Below, piece by piece: positions 49,802 to 60,100 of a stretch of DNA of 64,000 bases. Made by a program: the position numbers and the translations under genes. Source of the stretch: Parascedosporium putredinis (Eukaryota; Ascomycota; Sordariomycetes; Microascales; Microascaceae); contig CASHTG010000001.1 in NCBI GenBank assembly GCA_949357655.1, positions 1,302,001 through 1,366,000 on the forward strand, in the 5' to 3' direction. Every line of letters starts with the position of its first letter. The stretch's first letter is position 1. Below the pieces are notes generated by a model. That model saw only the letters and a list, made by a program, of their open reading frames with translations. It was not told where the DNA came from and did no database searches.

Positions 49802-50038
49802 GTCCTCACACACAAACACACACCACACACTCTCTCATGGACTATTTGTCTCGGTACGTCGCTATGATGACTAGGCATTATCTAAGGTCTGGCGAGTGTA
49901 ATCGTCTTTATTTGACAAATTTCTGCTCTCCAATAAGCCGCCTCGATTTATTCGGTCTTGAAGAACGCCTTAAAGATCAGGACACTAGGGGAAGAGGATA
50001 GACTTGCACCGCTATACCACCAGGAACACTTTGGTACA

Positions 50039-50098
50039 TCCAGGTACAGGCACAGGCACAGGCACACAGGCACATGCGTAGGCACAGTCACAGGCATC
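50039..50098 (+). repeat. CAGGCA/CAGGCACA minisatellite-like tract
   Basis: Series of CAGG-CACAGG-CACAGG-CACACAGG-CACATG-like units with variable spacing over 60 bp. Non-coding context. Confidence 0.8.
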
Positions 50099-51452
50099 GA
50101 TTTGGTTAAGCCCAGATCCCGAATCAATACTGCACTCGGCTCCAAGTCTTCGAGCGGTTCTCAGCCACTAGTGCATTCGATGCTCACAGCGCCCGTGTGC
50201 CTTGTAAATGGCATGACGTGACACAAAAGATGACACGACCGGATGTGGCTGAACACGTGGAGACATACCGTGCCTAGGCCGGGGCCCCCGCCATTGCTAA
50301 TCTGCTTTCTACTTGGTCTCTTGAGGAGGTCCGGACCAATTACGTCGCCCCAAAGTTCACAAAAGGAAATCACATTTCGGTGCAGCTTCTCCTCAAATAT
50401 ATAGAAGGGGGTCGCTGAACCAGATTCTCGACACACCATTTCGATCATGGCGTCCACAACGAGAAAGAACATCCAGTTATACGTAACGCTATTCATACTG
50501 GCCAGTCAAGCTCGAAATGTTGTATGGATGGGGGAGTGGGGAGGAACGGCATGGATGCGTGCCCAGTGCCATAGGTCCCTTGCCTTGCGGGTAATGGATG
50601 GGAGTATGCCAGTGTTTTAGCGTGCTTTAAGGGTTGGAGGTTGGAGTGGAGGTGCGCGCGCCCTAGCAGGGACAGGGAAATCTGCCGAAGACTTCAATGT
50701 TCCCTCCAAACCTTCGCACCAGAACGTTGACAGGACTAGGCTTAGACTCGGCACTGAGAAGAAGCCCATTCGCCCGCTGCCCTGCGAACAGTTCAAGGGT
50801 GCCGACCACGTTACTCTACCAGGCTGCGATTATCATCATCCGTCCTTGCGCGATATCGCGGTCAAACTCGGTCATTTATGTTTCTCCAAGGACTGCTCTA
50901 GTGCGATATGACCCAAGCTCCTATCAAGATGGGAGTGTAAAGGTTCAGAACATGTACAGTGATAGATTGGCTAATCCAATGACTTCTGAGACCTTTGAAT
51001 GCGTTTCTCTACCTACCGCACAGGGCATGCCGGGCTTCGCAACCAAGCCAGAGCCCCGATTGCCTTTCTGGCCCTGGCGCAGATGGTCGCTACCCAAGAT
51101 AGCGGAGATCGACTTGCGATCTTCACATTGTCTCCTTCTCGACGTACCAAATTCTGCACTCCCCCGCGAGCAAGTGGAGTCTTTTGACGAGCCATCGACG
51201 ATGCACCGCGCTTTGCAGCCCGTTTGGAAAGCAATGAATTGATGACGGAAATGTTAACAAAAGAAACGCCTGAAAAAGGAAAGAAAAGAAAAGAAAGAAG
51301 GGCTATGGATTCCATTCGTATTAACAGCCTGAAAATTGCTCTCCTAGTCACCTCGTGCTTCCTCCACACCCGTTTGCAGCCCGGTCTCAATGCCTCAGGT
51401 CTCCGGCTTGGAAGCCCCCAAACAGGTAAGCTTCTAGCATCTGCACTATTGC

Positions 51453-51475
51453 AGGACAGGACAGGACAGGACGGA
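51453..51475 (+). repeat. GGACA tandem repeat
   Basis: Four successive GGACA units, followed by two GGACG-like units. Confidence 0.85.
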
Positions 51476-52421
51476 CGGCGAGCTCAAAGAAACAAAAAAA
51501 CCGGATAAGCCAACAAAGAGGCAGACGGGGTATGGATACCTGTGGTCGCACTTCTGCAGGGTGGAAGGTGGGCAGAGGACGACGGAAGCTGTACACCCGT
51601 CCAGGACAGGCCTCGGGCCAAGACTCACCCCTCTCCCTCACCTTCGCTACTCCTACCGTCTATGTTCACACCCTCCACAAGGGCGACGGTAATGCACGCC
51701 CCCGCTACCCTTGTCCACACCTTTTGAAAGATCTCCTGTCCCTCTCCCTTCTCATCTCTGAACACACCCTCTCCACCAGGCCCTCAGAGAAAATCCTGCA
51801 CCAGGAAGAGTAGGCCGTCCTCGTTCCTATTGGCTTGAGTCGTGACAGTCTCAGCAACGGTCATGCGTTCATCCGCGGATTCACCCAAGCTCAATTCGCG
51901 ACGGGCCAATAGCAACAACCGTCGTCTTCGCTGCCAACAGGTTCTCTGTCTGTTTTCTGCCCTGTTCCTCCCTCGAGAAGGGACGCCCCATCGCGCTGTT
52001 TTGGGTCTTCTCTCTTGTCTTTCCCCAGCCGCCGGGAAAGCTAGCACTCTCTCCGCTATGTAGTGGAATACTTGGTGTCGCGTCTTCCATCGTTTAAACT
52101 AACACCTCCATCCACGCCCACACCACCCACCCCCATCTCTCTCCCACCTCAAGAACTGGATCTGCTTGGAGACCGATGAGGTCGATGCGACGGGGGATAC
52201 TTTGGAGAGTACGTACCTAGGGGCGGAGGAGACGTCAAGCCTCCGTCGCGCTGCAACTCTTCATGGGGAGATATGCGCGACAGTCGTAGTGGACATGGAG
52301 AGGAGCACACAAAAAGATGTGGGCAGGCCAGCAGATGGCCCTGGCTCCACAGGTCCCTTCCTCCTTCACTTTGCTTCACATCGGACCTCTTTCACCCACC
52401 CATTGGTCCTCTAATTCCTTT

Positions 52422-52452
52422 TCTCTTTCTTTTTCTTTTTCTTTTTCTTTTT
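52422..52452 (+). repeat. CTTTTT tandem repeat
   Basis: Pyrimidine-only tract of CTTTTT units (about five), inside a wider C/T-rich region. Confidence 0.85.
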
Positions 52453-53399
52453 GTCTCCCTCCATTTTCTTTTTCATCCCCCTCCTCGTGAATTGTTGCAT
52501 TCATTTCTGTTTGGTGCTTTAAACCATGACTATGCTGTGCAGGCTACCGCAAACCACTTCCACACTGCGGGCTCGATCATTTCTTTTGATGCGAGCTCTG
52601 CCATAAACCCTTCCCTCAACTTAAACATTTTCCTCTCGACTGTATTTTCAGACGGGTCTCATCCCTTTGGTCTATAAGATTTCCTGATTCAGCCAGGAGA
52701 GTATCCCTTATAAACCCAATCAGTTCGCCGCGGGTTGTGAAAGGATTCACCTGGCGATGGCGGCGAGGACAAGGACTCGGTCTTACAGCCACCCTGAGGC
52801 GGCATTATCCGTTCAGCCGAAAGCGACAGGACCAAATAGTGGTTTTTTCGATCAAAAATTCAAAAACCATACTAGTCAAGGGAAACTAAGAGGAGAGGCA
52901 CAAGCGGAACAAATTTCAAAATCAAGAACAAACTAAAAGGAGTGGAGGGGAAGGAGGGAGATGTGAGCAGTAGTGCGAGCTCGACAAAGTAGGCAAGTGT
53001 CACGGTGGGCGATTTGATATTGCTCTCGCGAGGTTCCTATATCAGAGCCCATTAAGGTGCGGCTTTTCCCCTCGAGAGTGCCCTTGAGGCCACTCAACCC
53101 TCCATGTTCTTTGCTCTCGTCGCAGAGGTACTCGGACCAAGTACCTGTACCAGACCTGCCCCGTGGCGACTCTCTGGTCGAGGTAAATTCAGGTTCCCTT
53201 GAGCTGTCCCCATTCTTGCTGGCCCAGCCATCGAACCGGCGGGTTGTTAGACGGCTGCCCGAGGAGTGTCTACAGCCCCTCTCTACCCCTGGCTTGCGAT
53301 TCGAACCCTGCAGGCCCTCTTCGCCGACTCGGATGCTGCAGGTCGATTTCTCCGTTGGATTGACGGGAAGCCATCGGTATTGATCCCACGTCCCTCCCA

Positions 53400-54660
53400 G
53401 TGTTCCCACAATATCCACTTCTGAACAAGGGTTCCCTTCATTGCCTTGCAGGTATTACGCCTGCCACTTGCTGCTCTGCCGTCCATGGTCCCCATACAAT
53501 ATCGGAACCCCCGTGGTCTTTTGCTGGTGTCTGTCTTGTGTTCTGTGCCTGTTCTCGCCCTTCACCTTTTGCCTTGCCCCCCTTCCAATCCATTCCTTCC
53601 AAGTTGGTCGGCCCCACCCAGGAGCACATCCATCTCCATCGCTTGCTGTGCTCATTCTCGACACCACGAATTTCTTACATCTCTAGCGATCCCACCTCAT
53701 GGAACCTGGGGTACGAGCGGGACATACATATTATCCTCACCCACCCACTTTGATCGCGCAGGCCATCGATGGATCCGGAACTGCTTCTCACCATCACACG
53801 CAACTTCTCTCTGTCGACCAGTTCCCGCCTCTCTTCCCATCTTCTCATCTACAGCTCTCAATTCTTGTGCAAAAAGGGTGACTGCGGCCTTGTTCTGCCC
53901 TGCTCTATCCCCCTCCTTCCTTTCAACCTCACTTTGCCATAGCCAAGTTTTATCACCAGTTCGAATCCTCCACCTAGCACCTAGCACCTAGCACCTAACA
54001 GACGCTCTTTACCTCTCACGCCTTGCCTTGTCTGATCACCCGTTTTGGCATATCGACTTGAACTGGTAATCCAGCCTGCGCTACCTCTACCGGCGCCTAG
54101 CATCCATTTTACGCCGTGCCTTTGCCTGTTGCTGTTCCTTGTTCCGCAAAGTCTCCGCGCCCCTCCGCCACCCCCCTCTTCCTATTTACATTCTACTCCT
54201 CCTCCTCCTTCCCACACCCCCTTCCCTCCCATTCTATTTTCTTTAAGAAGACCTCATCGCCCTCCACAATCTAGCCTTTACCGGCCGATCTAGTTCTCTT
54301 GTTTGATCTGCGATCACGCTCAACAAAAGACTGCCATTCTCTCTTGATCACTTCAACTGACCAAGGCAATCCCTATCACTCATTTACATTTTTATCTACC
54401 CACCCCGGCCTCAAGGGATCATTCTTTCCCCAATCTTTCTGTTCTAGCAGGATCTACTGGAACAGAGTGATCATCTCGACTCGAGTATAAACAAGCTCCA
54501 AGACGACCTATTCTTGACGACTTGCAGCCCTGGGCATTCCTGTCTCTTTCCTCCTTCTTCTTCTGCTGCTTCCTCCTCTCTTCTTCTTACTCTTCCTCTT
54601 TTCCAATCCCTTCTTCCAATTTCCCTTGAGAACAAAAGACGAATGGGTTGCTCTTCCAAA
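53400..54660 (+). promoter_or_regulatory. Pyrimidine-rich promoter/leader region of the homeobox gene
   Basis: Over about 1.25 kb the + strand is strongly enriched in C and T (many CTCC, TTCC, CTTCTTC runs), which is typical for promoters and long 5' leaders of highly regulated fungal genes. It ends just before the first protein-like sequence of the homeobox gene. A TATAAA at 54486-54491 is a possible core promoter element. Several ATGs with short frames would act as upstream ORFs if transcription starts far upstream. Confidence 0.45.
53971..53998 (+). repeat. CACCTAG x4 tandem repeat
   Basis: Four contiguous 7-bp units, the last with one G-to-A change, within the pyrimidine-rich region upstream of the homeobox gene. 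Confidence 0.9.
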
Positions 54661-54844
54661 CTTTGATAAGGCAAGGAAAGCACTCTTCTCGGGTATCCCG
54701 ACCAACGGTCTTCCATCTCTATCCAGCGAAACCAACAAGACAACACTTCCAATGCTCGTTTCTAGGCATTCTGACACTGAGCAGAGCCATTGGTCTTTCA
54801 GCAAGTTCGAGACCACTTACCAGAAGCCGACTAGCTCACCACGT

Positions 54845-57107
54845 ATGTCGAACCACTTCGACGCTCCGCTGTCGACTCAGTCCGACTGGCAGGGGCAGTA
54901 CTCGTACCTGCCACCTAGCGAGAACAACATCTTCTCACAGCCATTTGAGTCGTCAAATGACAGCTCGGAGACCTCACAAGCTCGCGCCGCCGCCAACGGC
55001 ACGACCAACGGTTCAGTAGATATGAGCCAAAAGGACGGCCCCACAGTCGGCCTCGATCATAGGCGCGCTCTCGATCCCCTCGGTCTCCGCTCTGCGAAGC
55101 CTCCCACCCCGCTCCTGAGCACCAGGACGGTCATCAGCAAGATCAATACGGTCAAAAACCCTCAGACGCTGTTCCCGAAGAGACTCTTGTCTCGGGTGAA
55201 ACAAATGGTCTCTCAATGAATTCCAACTCCATTCCAGTCTCCACCGTCGCGCAGGGAGTCGACGGACAACCTGCACGGCCTGGCTCTGCGGAGGCGGCCG
55301 CACAGAAAGACGATGATGATGACCTCGTTGATGACGACGATATGGGCGTCGCGGAGGGCCCTGATGGTCAACCACAAACCGCAGCCGAAAGGACGGCGCA
55401 GAGGAGGAAGATGAAGCGCTTCAGGTAGGATAGAGCCCGCCCCGAGCCAGCGCAAGTAGAGTTGACGCTAACCCTAATCCCACGGGACAGGCTCACACAC
55501 CAGCAGACCCGCTTTCTCATGAGCGAGTTCGCAAAACAACCCCATCCCGATGCTGCCCACCGAGAGAGGCTTTCTCGGGAGATTCCCGGCCTGAGCCCCC
55601 GTCAAGTCCAGGTGTGGTTCCAGAACAGGTACGTGCCAATTTTCCTTTTCAACCATGGCAAGCAAGAAGAATTTCTAACAAGAAGCATAGGCGTGCCAAG
55701 ATCAAGCGGCTGACAGCCGACGACCGAGACCGCATGATGAAGATGCGGGCTGTCCCCGACGACTTTGACAATGTTGGCGCCCTTCACTCGCCCTACGGCG
55801 CTGTCCACGGACTCGGAACCCCAATCTCCTCGCCCGTCGACTTTGCAACTCCTTCCTACGCTGAGCACATGATGAGAGGAGGGCCTCTGATGGTTGATGT
55901 TAGACGGGCTGAGGGCGAGGACCACATGTCCCCAACTGGCTTAAGCCCTGCATTTGGCAACATCGGTTTCAACTCTGGGAACATGAGCAACCCCGACATT
56001 CTCTCTCCTCTTTCCCCTACTGCCAATGACCGGTACGGTTATCCCTGAGCGCGGGACCTCGGACCTCGAACCCCTATGGGAGGCACAACAGCGTCGATAC
56101 GTCGATGCAAATGCAAAATCGGCAAGGGATTCGACCCTCCAACCCCTGCACCTCCGCGAAACTATGTCCAGGTCCAGATCCGACAATCTCCAATCCCCTC
56201 TACGGTCCAGCATGTCATGGAAGGGGGACTCGATCGACTACAACTCGTACCAGAACCAGCATAATAGCCCGCAGCTTGGCGGTCAAGGCAGATCCGTCTA
56301 TCCGCAAGACCAATTGAGTGGTACATCAAGCAGCATGGGATACGACTCCACCTATACCAGTAAGTCATAATCCACGTCAAAGAGCGGAAACAACAGGAGC
56401 GATGGGGCGAAAGTGATAAAAATGGAATGATACGAGAGATTCTCGATTTAGAAGCGGGATTGCTAACATGAGTCCAAAAACAGCTGCGGCAGTGCAATCT
56501 CCAACTGCAATGAACTACCCCAACGTGCAGCCTTCCAGCCTGCAACCAAACCCTCAGAACCGCAGCTCTCGCCTCCGAGCGGCGTCTGCGACGCTACCCC
56601 TCGGACTCGACCTTCGCAACCAGTATCGGCCCGTAGGTAGCGCGCTCCAGTCGCCGGGGCCTGCAACGGCGTCAAGGGCCAATACTACCTCGCAGTACGG
56701 CTCCAACAGCTACACGGCCAGCTTTCCTTCTGCCCCTTACGGCACCCGTGGATTTTTCCCTTTCGAGGAATAGCGGTAACATGAGGACCGGGGTCCAGGA
56801 TTACTCCATGCCCCAGCTCAGCGCCCCGATCGCTCCTTCCAACGATTTCTCACAGGCATTTCAAGCAAGCCTCGCGAGTCCCACATCTCGGACACCAATG
56901 AGGGACTCCTTTGGTGGTGGTCCTCTGAACATTGGCCACGGCCATGGCCACAACCAAGGCCAGGAGCAGCGCGCCGAAAGCTACGGCAACGAGGATATTG
57001 GATCCAGCTCACTTGCCCGAAAGCGAAGCTTTCCCGGCATCCCAGGAGGATCGGCCGTTCCCACCACAGGAGCAGCCCCTCAGCACGTTTACGGCAGCAC
57101 GAATTAA
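54845..57107 (+). CDS. Homeodomain (homeobox) transcription factor
   Basis: Four exons: 54845-55424, 55491-55628, 55691-56359 and 56484-57107. Introns are 66, 62 and 124 bp; introns 1 and 3 have GCTAAC branch points. The homeodomain (about residues 189-248) is rebuilt across introns 1 and 2, contains no internal frame break, and ends in V-W-F-Q-N-R-R-A-K-I-K-R. Position 50 is Gln and position 51 Asn, so it is a typical 60-residue homeodomain, not the TALE type. An acidic D-D-D-D-D-L-V-D-D-D-D stretch precedes it. The rest is Ser/Pro/Gln/Asn-rich and probably disordered. Eight bases appear to be missing: one near 55063-55115, one each in the C runs at 56043-56045, 56135-56137, 56518-56521 and 56630-56632, one near 56573-56576, and two at 56733-56736. 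Restored length is about 672 aa. The start at 54845 (M-S-N-H-F-D) is preferred; an in-frame ATG at 54752 would add 31 residues. Orthologues of fungal homeobox genes often control conidiation and development. Confidence 0.85.
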
Positions 57108-60100
57108 TGAACCAAGATGATGATTTTTGTTTTGAGACAGCAAATGGGAGGGAAAGAAAAAAACGGATCAGAGGCAGGAGGCTGATGATGGACGAGGCAA
57201 TTTTTGAAGACTGGTTCCACGGGTTTATGAATACTGGGCACGATGCAAGGGGCGCAGGTGCCACATCTCAACGACTACACATTTTGGGTTTAACGCTTTC
57301 CACTCTTTTGTTTTTACATCCATTTTCCCCTTTTCCTTCCTATTTCTACCATTTATGGATATCTACCATTTGCAGACTCAACTGTAGTGGTACGAGGCGC
57401 AGGATGGAGTGTTTGATTTTGGTGGGGTGTTCTTTTTCGTCTTCTTTCCTTTCTTCTCGTCACGTCTTCTTCAATTCTTCACCTGTCTATTTTTTGGATA
57501 CTATTTTTTTCTTCCGCCTTTTCCCTTTTCTTACACTCTCGATTCTGTCAGATTCTCCTTTTATTCAGAATGCAGAGCTCTGAGCATGGGGCCTCCGAAA
57601 ATGGAAACATTTGAAAAAATTGCAGCTGGGGTCACTCTCTAACACTTTTGATCCTGTCGCTTATCATGTTTGGTTTAGTCTTGCAGGCTGCAAGACTCGG
57701 TCATTTTCTTGTTCTTTTTTTCTCGGTCTTTTCCTTGCCTATTTCGACTTGATTTGTATTTACGGATAATACCCATGAAAGCAATAGTTTGAACCAACAA
57801 TTACTTCAAGTTCTCTCTCCCGGAGTAGCACTTTCCACGCTTGCCCCGTTTCAACGCCTAAAATGCTCGGGTCTATCTCTTACATCTATGGATCCCTTGC
57901 AATGTGTTTGTTCTCCTTGTTGCTCATCTCCTCAGTGTTCAGTGTTCACCTTGCTCTTAATGTTGTGTTTGCCCGTGCTTTGGATCCACCGTGAACCAGA
58001 GTGAGCCAGAGTGCGGCGGCAACCAGGTTTTGCGCGTCAGTGCTTCGGGATCTCATAACCGAGCTGCCTTCGAAGAGTGGTACACTTGCCTTGCGCCCTT
58101 TCTGAACATTGAACGTCCTGGACCCTTTCGAGGCCAGGTCTGGCTAGATCTTCTCACATCTTGCTTGCTCTCATGCAGGGTGAGGAGATCAGTTGCGAGC
58201 AGGTGTGGGCCGCATTTCCCCTTCGACTAATACCCTTCTCTCCAGTTTTGTTTCGCTCCCTGTGGCCCCATTTCTTTTCTTGGGCGAGAAGGGGTTGGGG
58301 CGTCGTAAACCAACAAGTTTGAAGCGCGATCACGAAAATCAAGAAACGAGAGATCAGGGTCTGTTGATACGAGAATGGATGACGTCTGCACGATGCCCTT
58401 GCAATGTCGATCGTATGCCGTTGGTTGTTGTATTGGACCCTGTCGTGTGCATGGAAACTGTGCATCTGATTTGGCCTTTTCCTTCAATGTTCCAATTGTT
58501 TTTCTTTCTTCCCCCTCCCCTCTGGCCTTCCCAGCGCTGAAGGCCGTCCATGGCGGGTCTACCCTGCGTCCTTTGATCACGTTCATCGGGCGGTGCGCTC
58601 GTAAGAGACTCAGCACGAGTCGAGTGAATGTGAATGCGCAATGCATGCACTCAAGCCCACCAGCCCATGGTCCTCGTGCAAAGTGCGTTTGTGCGCAGAG
58701 GCATGCATGCAACAGAGTCGACATCGATCCACCAGTTCCGATCGATTCGACCCCCTCCTTCTCTCTTAATCGCGCTCCCTCGAGCCGCGTGCCTTAACCA
58801 GTGCATCGCAGACTCACGCTGCCTGCATTCGATGGATACATCCATTCCTGTTTCTCTCCACTGGCTCACCCCTCCCCTTTGCAGACGGTATCCTCCAACG
58901 AAGCATTTCTCACCCTCCCGACTAACGCATCGGGTAGCGGAGAAAGCCTGGGACTGCACTAGGGGCGAAGGTGACGGCGGGAGCAGAAGGCTTACTGAGA
59001 AAGGAAAAGGGAAGAGGTCAAGGAAAAAAGTGGCAAAGCGAGTAGCATCGCAGGCTGTGAGATCTGGCCTGCACCGGCATCGCCCATCGCCTGGGCGTCG
59101 GGGGTACCGTCACAGTCATGAAACCTTCTTTCTCAAATTCTTTTCTTTGGGCCATTTTCTCTTTTAGAGCTGCACCATTTCCTTTTCAAGCGCGACATTC
59201 ACCAACACGGGTAAAGAGTAATCGAGACATGGGCCATAATGTCCCCTTTTTCATTCTTTTTCTCTGCTCGATAAAGAGAAATTCTCCTCAACGGAGAGTA
59301 CTCGGAAATTATTGTCGAGGCGAGCCTGCCTGTCTTGGTGGTGTAGGATGCAAGCCAGCACCTGAGAGATCAGTCCACTGTATCGAGGGTAGGCGTTACC
59401 GATTCAAGCTCGACCAACCGGCAAGCTACCATTTTGTCTCGCTTGCTCTTGCCTAGTCTCTGAACCCGATCATCCTCATATTGTTCTCCGACTTCCTCAT
59501 TTCAAGGCCCTATATTCTCCGCTGGCAGTCCCGGTTTACAGACTCCAAGCAATGAAGCCCCGAACTCTCCTTGGATGTGGGAACTAACAACGCTGGTGCT
59601 GACAATATTATGGAGACATAATGAACATTGAAGTAGAGCTATTGATAGGGATTTTTTTCCTTTCCCTTTCTCGCGCTGCTCTCATTTCAGGCTTCGCCGA
59701 TATGAGGCCGTGGAAGAAGCCCATCAAAGTCGTAGTGTACCAAAGAAATCAACGGTAATATTGGGCGGTGGTTAGCACTAACCCAACCCCCTTGGCTTCT
59801 CCCACACCTCTCCAATCCGCTCCCCTTAGACCCCTGTTTCCCGTCCTCCTTCTAGACATGAGTGGCTGCGGGCTCTTGTCAGGGGCAGATTACACCACCC
59901 CACGACCCATCTCATGCGACGCTTGGTCTACAACCGGAGAGGTGTTATTGTTACATAGCTGGCTTTTCTTTTTCTTTTTCTTCTTTGATAACGTTCTTTT
60001 TGGTTCACAAGATTTGAGTTTGCTTGTTCCAAGGTCTGGAGAGTATGGGCGGATTGTAGAAACAGAAACACTCGAGGTTGCTCCTGCGCAGCTTATCGTG

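Larger units (their letters stand above)
30921..54844. other. 23.9-kb gene desert upstream of the homeobox gene
   Basis: I read through all frames of this segment and find no recognisable protein domain, no coherent exon chain and no RNA gene. The longest open frames are 32795-33457 (-), 35781-36362 (+), 44456-45037 (-), 33592-34131 (+) and 50697-51242 (+). They are 180-220 codons with random composition. Base composition is ordinary, not AT-rich, so there is no sign of a RIP-degraded transposon block. Visible structure is limited to simple repeats (listed separately), short duplications such as CCTCGTCAATA twice at 31162-31183, and a pyrimidine-rich final stretch. Likely contents are distal regulatory DNA for the homeobox gene and possibly long non-coding transcripts; this is inference. 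Confidence 0.6.

Noticed and set aside
50697..51242. 181-codon + strand frame
   Set aside because: No family resemblance; not coherent with any splice signals around it.
53940..53970. TTCGAAT box-B-like sequence suggesting a tRNA (also 53290-53310 on the other strand)
   Set aside because: The flanking bases do not form a T-stem, and no D-arm, anticodon arm or acceptor stem can be folded.
30921..54844. RIP-mutated transposon block as explanation of the desert
   Set aside because: Base composition stays near balanced, with no AT-rich or TpA-rich character, and no transposase, reverse transcriptase or terminal repeats were seen.
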